Assembly: GCA_020638795.1 (NCBI GenBank)
Contig: JACKHW010000003.1
Location: 310,001 to 374,000 of the forward strand
Length of the DNA stretch: 64,000 nucleotides
Origin: Planctomycetota bacterium
GTDB lineage: Bacteria > Planctomycetota > UBA1135 > GCA-002748355
Direction of reading: 5' to 3'
The notes under the pieces were generated by a model. The model did no database searches, was not told the DNA's origin, and worked only from the letters and a program-made list of their open reading frames with translations. A program made the translations under genes and the position numbers. This document shows positions 41,478-49,324 of the stretch, one piece after another; the stretch's first letter is position 1; each line of letters starts with the position of its first letter.

Positions 41478-41552
41478 GCTGTCGCTTCCCGTGCTGTCCC
41501 TTCTCTCGCTGTCCCTTCTCTCGCTGTCCCTTCCCTCGCTGTCCCTTCCCTC
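41478..41552. repeat. 15-bp tandem repeat, about five copies
   Basis: Units of GCTGTCCCTTCTCTC or GCTGTCCCTTCCCTC occupy 41493-41507, 41508-41522, 41523-41537 and 41538-41552, preceded by a diverged copy at 41478-41492. The last unit is shared with the edge of the long palindromic repeat that follows. Confidence 0.85.
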
Positions 41553-41683
41553 GGCTCGAGCTCCGAGAAGCGCGCGGGGGCGGACCTGCCGCCGGCTCTC
41601 GTCGCCCTCGCGCCGGTCGCCCAGGAAGGCGACCGACCGACGCGAGAGCGACGAGAGGCGCGGGGCAGGTGGGAGGGGCCGTC
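41538..41683. repeat. Long palindromic REP-like repeat, copy A
   Basis: About 146 bp, matched in inverted orientation by 43629-43773 with only a handful of differences. Internally it is an imperfect palindrome from ACCTGCC (41584-41590) to GGCAGGT (41664-41670) with a further stem formed by CTCTCGTCG and CGACGAGAG around an AGGAA loop. It lies upstream of the RAYT transposase gene. Confidence 0.85.
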
Positions 41684-41819
41684 CATAGTTGTCGTTGCAA
41701 CGATCGAAATGCACATCCGACTAAGCGCATTCGATCGTTGCTTTCGCAGAAGTGTTCGGTAGCATGCTTCGAACAACATGTGCTGATTCAAAAGTCGCGT
41801 CTCTAACCGCGTCGACTCC

Positions 41820-42536
41820 GTGACGACTCCACTCAGGGAACGCAGGATGAGATCTCGAACGAAGAGGCGCGGAGTACAGGGAATGCTGTTCGGGCCGGGG
41901 CGCGGCGGGAAGCGACTCGGCGCCGGTCGCAAACCGAAGGGTGAACGCGCGGGAGTCTCCCACGCGACTCGCACGAAGCTCGCGAAGCGCTTCCCCGTTC
42001 ATGTCACGATGCGCATCGCCTCAGGCCTGCCGTCGCTGCGGGATAATCACACCGAACAGTCCTTGCGCGCGGTCTTCTGCGCGATGAAGCCTCGCCGCGG
42101 CTTTCGAATCGTGCACTACTCGATCCAGACCAATCACGTGCATCTGATCGTCGAAGCGGAGAGCACGACCGCGCTCTCGCGTGGCATGCAATCCCTCGCG
42201 ATCCGCATGGCGCAGACGCTCAATCACGACTGGGGCCGCAAGGGCAAGGTCTTCGGTGATCGCTACCACGCGTCGATCCTCGATAGCCCGCGACGCGTGC
42301 GCAACGCGATCCTCTACGTGCTCAAGAACGCGTGGAAGCACGGGCGAGACGTGCGCGGCGTGCTCGACCGGTTCGCGTCGGGATGGTGTTTCACGGGATG
42401 GCGAGAGCGGGTCAAGGTGAACGGGGTCGACGACTTCGAAGTCCCGGTCGAGGATCCACGGACCTGGCTCCTGCGTGTCGGTTGGAAGAAGCACGGCCGC
42501 ATCGGCATCCACGAGCTGCCGAAGTCGTCGCCGTGA
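41820..42536 (+). CDS. REP-associated tyrosine transposase (RAYT, HUH/Y1 type)
   Basis: A 238-residue (GTG 41820) or 229-residue (ATG 41847) Y1 transposase of the IS200-related RAYT class. It has the basic N-terminus 'GGKRLGAGRKPKGERAGVSHATR', the strand 'RFPVHVTMRI', the HUH motif in 'HYSIQTNHVHLIVEA' (HVH), and the helix 'NAILYVLKNAWKH' where the catalytic Tyr (Y in 'ILYVLKN') lies. RAYTs are single-copy and process REP hairpins; flanking repeats A and B are candidate substrates. The gene is intact. Confidence 0.92.
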   Translation: MTTPLRERRMRSRTKRRGVQGMLFGPGRGGKRLGAGRKPKGERAGVSHATRTKLAKRFPVHVTMRIASGLPSLRDNHTEQSLRAVFCAMKPRRGFRIVHYSIQTNHVHLIVEAESTTALSRGMQSLAIRMAQTLNHDWGRKGKVFGDRYHASILDSPRRVRNAILYVLKNAWKHGRDVRGVLDRFASGWCFTGWRERVKVNGVDDFEVPVEDPRTWLLRVGWKKHGRIGIHELPKSSP

Positions 42537-42820
42537 ACGCGCGGCGATAGCACATCGAATCCCAGCGACGTCCGAACCGGCAGGCAAATCGAGGCTTCGG
42601 CGCGATGGCGCACGGCGCAGAGCGTGCGGGCGCACGATGCGTCACGCGGCTTTCTGGCCTCGCGCGCGTGGCTGCAGCCTAGCGTTCTCGGCCTGAGTCG
42701 AGCCTGGCGACGCACCAGGACGTGCTTCGTACCCGTTGGCGCTTCGAAACCGAGAGCGCTACGGATCCTGCCCGCGGATCCCAGGTCGTGGAAGCGCTGC
42801 AGCCCTGCTGGTCCTCCGAA

Positions 42821-42859
42821 ATGAAGTCGGACAGCCCCGGGCAGTCAGCCTGAACTGAC
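42821..42859. repeat. Imperfect direct repeat, left copy
   Basis: ATGAAGTCGGACAG followed by a GC-rich middle and CTGAACTGAC; a similar copy in the same orientation is at 43373-43414. The two flank the decayed transposase and could be duplicated ends or target sequence. Confidence 0.35.
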
Positions 42860-42869
42860 CGAGAGTGTT

Positions 42870-43346
42870 CATCCATCAACGTCAGGCGGATACACGACGA
42901 TCCCATCTGCCGTCGAAAACGGACCTTTGATGTCCGTGCACCAAACGGCATTCGGATGCTGACCGCGTGGCTCCAAGCCCTCCTGGCTCATCGGCGTGTG
43001 TCGTCGACGATGGCGCGCCTTCGTCATCCCGAACCGCTTCAGGATCGAACCGATCGTGCTCGCAGCCCCAAGTCGGACGCTGCTTGCGTACGCGAATCAG
43101 CAAGTCCACGACATCCTCTTGGGTCGTCCACGGATGGCAAAGTGCAGCTCGAGATCGATCTCGCAGCGGATCGATGTCCTGCTCGCCTTCCTTGTAGCGG
43201 CGAGTCCACTTGTGGCCCGTCTGACGACTCACGCCGTACTTCCGATACAGGGCAGCCATCGACAACTCGCCGCTCTCCCATTCCGAGATGCACGGAACTC
43301 GCTCCTTCATGGTGCACGTCTGATTCCATTGCATGCGACAACGCAA
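42870..43346 (-). pseudogene. Decayed IS481-type transposase (frameshifted, truncated)
   Basis: The 5' part (43346 to about 43070) reads 'MQWNQTCTMKERVPCISEWESGELSMAALYRKYGVSRQTGHKWTRRY', 'DRSRAALCHPWTTQEDVVDLLIRVRKQRPTWG', the helix-turn-helix domain of IS481/IS3-group transposases. The frame then shifts: 'DRFDPEAVRDDEG' is an out-of-frame version of 'TIDSILKRFGMTKA', and 'LTLMDEHSR' from the DDE domain (near 42885) is in a different frame. The C-terminal DDE half is missing. It is a dead insertion sequence inside the RAYT repeat island. Confidence 0.8.
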
Positions 43347-43372
43347 GTCGCCATGCCGGCCATGCGTGAACC

Positions 43373-43414
43373 ATGAAGTCGGATAGTGTCAGCAGTGTAG
43401 TCGGTCTGAACTGT
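43373..43414. repeat. Imperfect direct repeat, right copy
   Basis: Starts ATGAAGTCGGATAG and ends CTGAACTGTC, partner of 42821-42859; it lies just upstream of the decayed transposase's 5' end. Confidence 0.35.
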
Positions 43415-43628
43415 CAGCTATGTACCCGGTCTGCACTCCCATGTCGCGAGCCCGCGCCGCGATGCGCATCTGCCGAATCAGAAATCGAACGTCCACGCGA
43501 CAGTCTCGAATCGAGGTCGCGAGTCGAAGACCGCTTCGATTCAGCGTAGTCAAACGCGGTCGTCTGTACATCTGCGCGCGCCATATTGCAGCACGCACGA
43601 AAGCCTGCGCGTAGGCACCAACCACAAA
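43415..43628. other. Intergenic stretch between IS remnant and repeat B
   Basis: About 210 bp with no credible gene. It begins 'cagctatgtacccggtctgcac', which may be an old insertion-sequence terminus. Short frames on both strands have no family features. Confidence 0.35.
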
Positions 43629-43773
43629 GACGGCCCCTCCCACCTGCCCCGCGCCTCTCGTCGCTCTCGCGTCGGTCGGTCGCCTTTCTGGGCGACCGGC
43701 GCGAGAGCGACGAGAGCCGGCGGCAGGTCCGCCCCCGCGCTTCTCGGAGCTCGAGCAGAGGGAAGGCACAGCG
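43629..43773. repeat. Long palindromic REP-like repeat, copy B (inverted)
   Basis: The reverse complement of repeat A (41538-41683) with few substitutions, including the terminal GCTGTGCCTTCCCTC unit. Together the two copies bracket the RAYT gene and the IS481 remnant (about 1.9 kb). Confidence 0.85.
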
Positions 43774-43886
43774 CACAACGAGCACTCTGCACGATCAGGC
43801 CCGAGCGGAACGCGGGAACCGGCGAAAGCAGTGAGTTGCTCGGCCGAGCGGCCGCCGCGTGCGTGCCCGGTCTTCCCGCCGAGCTC

Positions 43887-44642
43887 TCAGTGCGAGAACT
43901 TCCGCAGCAAGCTCCGGATCTCGCGGTGGCCCTGTTCGCTCTGGCGCACGAAGAAGATCCCGCCGCTGCGCAGGATCGTCGCGCCGTTCTCCCAGCTGCC
44001 CGGTAGGACCGAGCTGCGCAGCAGCTCCTCGAAACGATCTTCGTCGAAGCCCGACGCCGTGCGTTCTTCGGAGTCTTCGACCTGGGGCTCGCGATCCGTC
44101 GGCACACCGACCTCGGGCGCAGGGTAGTCCCGCACCTTGCGCGTGAGCATGCGCAGATCGTAGGTCTCGAGGAAGAGCTCGGGCCGCACGGCGTCTTCGT
44201 GCACGACGAGCACGACGCCACTGCGGAACACGAAGCGGATCTTGGACACCGATGCGATGATCGACAGCGCTTGCACGAGCGGGCGCTTGTCGAGTTCGAG
44301 GTCGATCGTCTCCCAGTCCCGCGCGCCGTCGCGGCTGCGCACGAAGAACGCGCACGCATCCCCTACGTGCGATGCGAGATCGCGCGCGACACGTTCGGGC
44401 GTCGCCGCCTTCCAATTCACGCTCACGCGCAGTTTCGAAAGCGCGAGCACGAGCCGATCGCGCTCTCTGGCATCTTCGCGACGCTCGGTGACGAGGGCTT
44501 CGCTGCCCTTGGCCAAGATGGCTTCGACACGAGCCTTGCTCACGCTCTCGCGCACTGGCGTCTCATCGGTGCGGCGCGGCGCCTGCGCAGCCAGCGACAC
44601 GCCGAGCGCCAAGGGCGCCATCAGGAACAACACGTTCGACAT
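43887..44642 (-). CDS. Exported protein with STN-like segment
   Basis: The ATG at 44642 gives a 251-residue protein with a signal peptide ('NVLFLMAPLALGVSLAAQAP'). Mid-protein, 'IDLELDKRPLVQALSIIASVSKIRFVFRSGVVLVVHED' matches the STN fold of secretins and TonB receptors ('l.l...pl.eaL..ia...gl.y...ggvv.i'). The C-terminal 'SWENGATILRSGGIFFVRQSEQGHREIRSLLRKF' is again secretin N-domain-like. No membrane pore follows. It resembles the protein encoded at 1459-2289, so the genome has a family of such stand-alone periplasmic proteins. Function unknown. Confidence 0.7.
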   Translation of the reverse strand: MSNVLFLMAPLALGVSLAAQAPRRTDETPVRESVSKARVEAILAKGSEALVTERREDARERDRLVLALSKLRVSVNWKAATPERVARDLASHVGDACAFFVRSRDGARDWETIDLELDKRPLVQALSIIASVSKIRFVFRSGVVLVVHEDAVRPELFLETYDLRMLTRKVRDYPAPEVGVPTDREPQVEDSEERTASGFDEDRFEELLRSSVLPGSWENGATILRSGGIFFVRQSEQGHREIRSLLRKFSH

Positions 44643-44695
44643 CGAGTTCTCTCCGATCACGGACGTGGGGCGCGTCCAGCCTAACCGATGCGCAC

Positions 44696-46069
44696 CTACT
44701 TGCCCACGAACCGCGCCTTGGCCTCGGGGTGCTTCGCGAGTTCGGCTTCGAACTTCGCCTTGCACTTGCCACAGCAGAAACCGATCGCGGCATCGCCGAC
44801 TCGAATGCTGTGCTCGGCGTTCGCGGGCTCGCCCGAGACCGGACACTTCGCGTTGAGGAGTACGGGCGTCGCCTCGGGTTCCGCCGTCGCCGCGCTGTTC
44901 GCGTCCCGGAAGACGACCTTGGGGAACCAGGTTTTCGGATCCTTCGCGAACTTCTGCAGACAGTCACTGCAACAAAGAGCGATGGTCTTGCCCTCGTAGG
45001 CGAACGTCTTCTTCGGATCGACCTTCTTGCCCGTGATCGGGCAGAGGTCGTTGACCGGCCGACTCGCTTCCTCGATGCGTTTGGCCACGGCTGCGAGATC
45101 GTTCGCCGAAGCTCCGAGATCGATCTTCAGACCGGGAATCGCCCCTGCGAACGCTCGAGCGCCGGCTTCCGTCACCTTGGTCTGCCAAACGAAGAGCCGC
45201 GTCAACGCCATCAGACCTTCGAGATGCTCGAGACCGGCGTCGGTGATCGACGTGTCGTAGAGGTTGAGGTATTCGAGCTTCGCGAGCTTGCCGACGGCAA
45301 CGAGCGCGCGGTCCGTGATCGCCGTGCCTTGAAGCTGGAGGCGACGAAGCTCGCCAAAGTCCGCGAGACGCGACGCGCCCTCGTCGGACACTGCCGTGCG
45401 TCCGAGATTGAGCCACACCAGCGCCGGCTCGAGCCCCGCGAGCAACTCACCGAGTCGCGTGTCGTCGAGCTTCTTTCCGAGCAGCCCGATGTTGACGTAC
45501 CACGCATTGCTCGTTGCCGCGACCTTCGTCGCGGTGCCACCCGCGGCGCGCACTCGCTTGACGGCGTCCTCGACGAGAGCCGTGCGCTCGTCGTCGAGTT
45601 CGGGGACGCGCAGGATCTCGGGCGGCTTCTTCGCCTCGACTGGTTGCACCGCGCCGTCGGGCCACGAAGCGCCTTCGCGAATCCACCGCTCGATGATCGC
45701 GATCTGCGCCTTCGTCAGCGGATCCCCCTCCGCCGGCATGATGTCCGAATCGTCCGCAGGGAGCACGATGCGGCGATAGATCGAACTCTCCTTCGGCGCA
45801 CCGGGCTTGATGGCCGGATCGCTTCGCTCATCGTCGAAAACGTTCGTCTTGAGGTCGAGCCGCAGGTCGCCTTCGTCCGAGTCCCCACTGTGACATTCGA
45901 AACAACGCGCGCGGAAGATCGGCAGGACGTCCTTGACGAAGTCGACCTTCGCGGAAGCATCGCTCGCTGCGTCATCCTGCGCGATTGCCGATGCATCCGG
46001 AACGGGACAGGCCACCGCGCCCGGGGACAGCAGTGCCAACAAGACGGCCATGGATGCGAGTCGAATCAT
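44696..46069 (-). CDS. Planctomycete-type cytochrome c (PSCyt) with LRR and TRASH/YHS-like metal-binding ends
   Basis: A 457-residue exported protein starting at the ATG at 46069, with a signal peptide. Residues about 40-125 are a PSCyt1-like domain: 'FVKDVLPIFRARCFECHSGDSDEGDLRLD', a single CxxCH haem site, then 'PGAPKESSIYRRIVLPADDSDIMPAEGDPLTKAQIAIIERWIREGA'. Leucine-rich repeats follow (about 205-320, 'LEYLNLYDTSITDAGLEHLEGLMAL'). The C-terminus has two YHS/TRASH-like modules: 'CPITGKKVDPKKTFAYEGKTIALCCSDCLQKF' and 'CPVSGEPANAEHSIRVGDAAIGFCCGKCKAKF'. It probably senses or handles a metal outside the cytoplasm. Confidence 0.88.
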   Translation of the reverse strand: MIRLASMAVLLALLSPGAVACPVPDASAIAQDDAASDASAKVDFVKDVLPIFRARCFECHSGDSDEGDLRLDLKTNVFDDERSDPAIKPGAPKESSIYRRIVLPADDSDIMPAEGDPLTKAQIAIIERWIREGASWPDGAVQPVEAKKPPEILRVPELDDERTALVEDAVKRVRAAGGTATKVAATSNAWYVNIGLLGKKLDDTRLGELLAGLEPALVWLNLGRTAVSDEGASRLADFGELRRLQLQGTAITDRALVAVGKLAKLEYLNLYDTSITDAGLEHLEGLMALTRLFVWQTKVTEAGARAFAGAIPGLKIDLGASANDLAAVAKRIEEASRPVNDLCPITGKKVDPKKTFAYEGKTIALCCSDCLQKFAKDPKTWFPKVVFRDANSAATAEPEATPVLLNAKCPVSGEPANAEHSIRVGDAAIGFCCGKCKAKFEAELAKHPEAKARFVGK

Positions 46070-46142
46070 GTGCGCGTGCCCTGAAGCGGGAAAGCGATGA
46101 CCATAGCAAGGAACGATGCCCGTTGTGGTACGTTCGTTCGCG

Positions 46143-47873
46143 ATGCGCAGCACCTACTTCGTACCCGTCCCCTTCGGCGTCGAGACCGCGACCGAGAACG
46201 AGATCGCCGCGCTCGGAGGCCGTGAGATCGAGACGCGTCCGGGTGGCGTACGCTGCACGGGCGATCGACGCTTCGGGTATGCGGCCAATCTCTGGCTGCG
46301 ATCGGCGATCCGCGTCCAGGAGTGGATGGCGGAGGACCGGGTCCGCGATGCGCGCGACCTCTACGACGCGCTGCGCGAAATCGACTGGCGCGACTACATG
46401 GACGTCGATCAGACGCTCGCCGTCGACGCGACGGTGTCGAATTCGGAGATCCGCCATTCCAAGTACGCGGCACTCGTCGTCAAAGACGCGATCGTGGATC
46501 AATTCCGAGATCGTGAAGGCCGTCGACCCGACGTCGATCGCGATCGTCCCGATCTCCCGCTCAAAGTCGTCGTCGACGGGCAGTCGATGAGCCTATGGCG
46601 GAACATGTCGGGACCGAGCCTCCACAAGCGCGGATATCGAGACGTCCAGGTCAAGAGTCCGCTCAACGAAGCGCTCGCCGCCGGTCTGCTGCTGATGACA
46701 GGGTGGGACCCGACAACGAGCCTCGTTGACCCGATGTGCGGTTCGGGCACGTTCGTCATCGAGGCCGCGCTCCTCGCCATGGACCGCGCTCCCGGCCTAT
46801 TGCGACGTCGGTTCGCGTTCGAGTCGTGGCCCGACTTCGATCGGGATCTCATGGATCGACTGCGCACCGAAGCTCGCGAGCGGGCGCGCACGTCGATCGC
46901 TGCGCCGATCGTCGGCGCCGATCGGCACGGCGGAGCTCTGTCGATCGCGAATCGCAGTGCTCGCCAGGCCGGAGTCGAAACCGTGGTGCGCTTCGTGCGG
47001 AAGGACGCAAAGCACTTCGTACCCGAAGTCCCGCCTTCGATCGTCGTCACGAATCCGCCCTATGGCGAACGCCTCGGGGACGGCACCGAACTCGTGTTGT
47101 CGTGGCAGGACCTCGGAACGTTCCTGCACCGTTGCAACGGTGCGCGCTGTTGGATCCTGTCCGGGAATCCCCAACTCACGAAGTACCTCGGCCTGAAGGC
47201 GAGTTCCAAGTGGACCGTGCGCAACAGCGGGATCGAATGCCGCTGGCTCGAGTACGAGATCGGTGGCGTGGCCGTCCGCAACCCGGGCCTCGCGCTCACC
47301 ACCGACCCCGAGCTTCCGGCCAGCTCCGAGAGTTCGGTGCGGGACACGGAAGGCGCGTCGGATTTCGTGCTGCGGCAGATGGTCCGACTCGAGCCCGAGT
47401 GCGAGGTCCTCGACCTGGCCTGCGGTGAGGGTCGACACACCAAGGCTCTCCTCGGCCGTGGTCACCGCGTCGTCGCGATCGATCGGGATCTGTCGTCGCT
47501 CGGCCTGCTCGCCAAGCACCGACAGGTCGAAGCCATCGAGCACGATCTCGAAGAGCATGGCTGGCCGCTGGCTGCAGAGCGCCGGTTCGCGGGAATCGTC
47601 GTCACCAACTACCTCTGGCGCCCGCTCCTCCCGACGATTGTCGCCGCACTCGCGCCTGGAGGCGTCCTGATCTACGAGACCTTCCAGGTCGGCCAAGAAG
47701 CGCTCGGTCGCCCGACGAATCCGGACTACCTGCTGCGTCCCAACGAACTCCTCGAAGTCTGCTTGCCCGAGCTCGAGGTCCTGGCGTTCGAGTCCGGTCG
47801 ATTCGAAGAGGGCGGCCGAATCGTCGTCCGGCAGCGGATCTGCGCGCGTCGCCCCGTCGCGGTGTCTGGGTGA
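46143..47873 (+). CDS. THUMP-domain rRNA methyltransferase (RlmL-like) fused to a second SAM methyltransferase
   Basis: An ATG at 46143 aligns with RlmL N-termini; an ATG at 46116 preceded by AAGGA is the alternative. The first ~385 residues match RlmL (23S rRNA m2G2445): THUMP domain 45-150, 'HKRGYRDVQVKSPLNEALAAGLL', 'DPMCGSGTFVIEAALLAMDRAPG' (196-217) and 'NPPYGERLGD' (304-313). The C-terminal ~170 residues are a separate class I methyltransferase with 'VLDLACGEGRHTKALLGRGHRVVAIDRD' (422-449), TehB-like, not RlmK, which is a different fold family (PUA-linked SAM). The fusion is unusual. Confidence 0.88.
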   Translation: MRSTYFVPVPFGVETATENEIAALGGREIETRPGGVRCTGDRRFGYAANLWLRSAIRVQEWMAEDRVRDARDLYDALREIDWRDYMDVDQTLAVDATVSNSEIRHSKYAALVVKDAIVDQFRDREGRRPDVDRDRPDLPLKVVVDGQSMSLWRNMSGPSLHKRGYRDVQVKSPLNEALAAGLLLMTGWDPTTSLVDPMCGSGTFVIEAALLAMDRAPGLLRRRFAFESWPDFDRDLMDRLRTEARERARTSIAAPIVGADRHGGALSIANRSARQAGVETVVRFVRKDAKHFVPEVPPSIVVTNPPYGERLGDGTELVLSWQDLGTFLHRCNGARCWILSGNPQLTKYLGLKASSKWTVRNSGIECRWLEYEIGGVAVRNPGLALTTDPELPASSESSVRDTEGASDFVLRQMVRLEPECEVLDLACGEGRHTKALLGRGHRVVAIDRDLSSLGLLAKHRQVEAIEHDLEEHGWPLAAERRFAGIVVTNYLWRPLLPTIVAALAPGGVLIYETFQVGQEALGRPTNPDYLLRPNELLEVCLPELEVLAFESGRFEEGGRIVVRQRICARRPVAVSG

Positions 47874-47932
47874 GTTTTTCGACACGCCGATGGCACGACG
47901 GCACCTCTCCCGGCATACTTTCCGGCCGCTTT

Positions 47933-47946
47933 GCGTAGGCCTACGC
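47933..47946. promoter_or_regulatory. Perfect 14-bp palindrome upstream of L31 gene
   Basis: GCGTAGGCCTACGC is perfectly self-complementary and lies 28 bp before the L31 start; flanking TTGC/GCAA extend the symmetry imperfectly. It is a candidate operator or early-leader element; no regulator is identified. Confidence 0.4.
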
Positions 47947-47974
47947 GCAACTGGTCATTGATTCGATCGATCCG

Positions 47975-48217
47975 ATGAAGAAAGAAATCCATCCCGACTA
48001 CCACCCGGTGGTCTTCGTCGACGGCGCCGCCAACTACGAACTCATCTCGCGCTCCACCATGCGAAGCAAGGAAACGCGCGAGATCGACGGCGTGGAGCAC
48101 TTCGTCATCCGGCTCGACATCTCAGCCGCGTCGCATCCGTACTACACCGGCAAGCAGGTCTTCGTCGACTCGGCAGGTCGCGTCGAGAAGTTCCTCAAGA
48201 AGTACAAGAAGAAGTGA
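47975..48217 (+). CDS. rpmE2: 50S ribosomal protein L31 type B
   Basis: An 80-residue protein: 'MKKEIHPDYHPVVFVDGAANYELISRSTM' is the type B (zinc-free, C- ) L31 form, lacking the CxxC zinc knuckle of type A. The tail 'HPYYTGKQVFVDSAGRVEKFLKKYKKK' is canonical. Type B L31 is often induced during zinc limitation because it replaces the zinc-containing form. A zinc-type ABC substrate-binding protein is the convergent neighbour, which fits but does not prove that idea. Confidence 0.95.
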   Translation: MKKEIHPDYHPVVFVDGAANYELISRSTMRSKETREIDGVEHFVIRLDISAASHPYYTGKQVFVDSAGRVEKFLKKYKKK

Positions 48218-48265
48218 CGTTCGTGACGCGTGCCCGAGGAGCCAGCGCACGCGTTGTCGTAGCAA

Positions 48266-49195
48266 TCAGTTCTTCAGGGCTGCGTCGACCACGTCGAGGT
48301 TCTTGCCCTGCACTTCGAAGTAGTCCACGTCGCTGCCCTCGATCCCGGCGGACTCACCCGAGTCGAGCACGATGTGCCGGAAGTCGAGTGCATCCGTGAG
48401 CGCCTTCTTCACGTCGTCCGACGGCTCGGTCTCCCACCAGAGGTATTTGGGTCCGGCAGCCACGTCCTTTCCGAGTTGTTCGATCACGGCGGCATCGGGC
48501 ACGGCGCGCGGGGCGAGATGCAACTCGTCCGCGAAGGTGAAGCCGTAGCGCTTCGCGAGATACGCGAAGTTGTGGCTCGCGTTGTAGTGCTTCGCCGCGG
48601 CCAGTTTCGGTGCGAGGGCCTTCCATCGCTTGTCGAGCGTGTCGAACTCGGCGGCGAGTCCGGCATACCGCCCTCGCGCAGCTGGTTGCAAGTCGGGCCA
48701 ACGAGCGCCCACAGCTTCGAGGATCGCGAACGCCTGTCGCTTGGCGAGCGTCGGATCCATCCACACGTGCGAGTCGACGTGAGAGTGCGAACCCTCACCG
48801 CCGGCGCCGTGCGCGTGGCCCGGGTGCACGACCTGCGCGAACTCGTTCTCGAGCCCCGCACTGACGTCGACGACCCGGCTCGCGGGAAGACTCGCCTTGT
48901 CGACCCAATTCTCGAGCTCGGCTCCGTGGACGAGCACGAGCGGTGCCGTCTGGAAGAGCGCGATCTCGTCGCGCGACGGTTTCCAAGCCGCCGGATCCAC
49001 GCCCATGGGCACCGGGCAGTGGACGGCCACCGTGTCGCCGACGATGCGCCTAGCGAACTGCGCGAGCGGCGGGAAGCTCACGTAGATCTCCTTCTTGTTG
49101 CCGGTCTTGCCGACAACGCCGTTGTCACCACATCCGGCGAACGGAAGGAAAAGAGCGAATAAAACAAGCCGGGCTATGGAAACGTGTCGCCTCAT
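48266..49195 (-). CDS. Metal (zinc/manganese-type) ABC transporter substrate-binding lipoprotein
   Basis: The ATG at 49195 gives about 309 residues with a lipobox 'FAGC' (C22). The TroA/ZnuA family signature is present: 'VSFPPLAQFARRIVGDTVAVHCPVPMGVDPAAWKPSRDEIALFQTAPLVLVHGAELENWV', a His-rich loop 'HPGHAHGAGGEGSHSHVDSHVWMDP' with the metal-binding His, 'HYNASHNFAYLAKRYGF' and 'LWWETEPSDD'. It scavenges zinc (or Mn/Fe) in the periplasm for an ABC importer; the permease and ATPase of that importer are not adjacent, so it may be orphan or served by a remote system. Confidence 0.9.
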   Translation of the reverse strand: MRRHVSIARLVLFALFLPFAGCGDNGVVGKTGNKKEIYVSFPPLAQFARRIVGDTVAVHCPVPMGVDPAAWKPSRDEIALFQTAPLVLVHGAELENWVDKASLPASRVVDVSAGLENEFAQVVHPGHAHGAGGEGSHSHVDSHVWMDPTLAKRQAFAILEAVGARWPDLQPAARGRYAGLAAEFDTLDKRWKALAPKLAAAKHYNASHNFAYLAKRYGFTFADELHLAPRAVPDAAVIEQLGKDVAAGPKYLWWETEPSDDVKKALTDALDFRHIVLDSGESAGIEGSDVDYFEVQGKNLDVVDAALKN

Positions 49196-49324
49196 GAGTC
49201 TCGTGCGAGTGTTCGTCGGACGTGAGATCTCATGCGACACGACGGACTTTGACAAGACCCCACTTCGGCAAGCCCCCATGGAAGAGCCCTCCACCTGGGC
49301 GAGTAGGACGTCCAGGCGACACCA

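Noticed and set aside
41478..41683. CRISPR-like appearance of the repeated units
   Set aside because: The units are contiguous 15-mers without spacers and no cas gene is present; it is a simple tandem repeat next to a palindrome.
49223..49232. TGAGATCTCA dyad upstream of the metal-binding lipoprotein as a Zur box
   Set aside because: Only a 10-bp palindrome with no resemblance to known Zur sites and no match to the L31 palindrome; likely chance.
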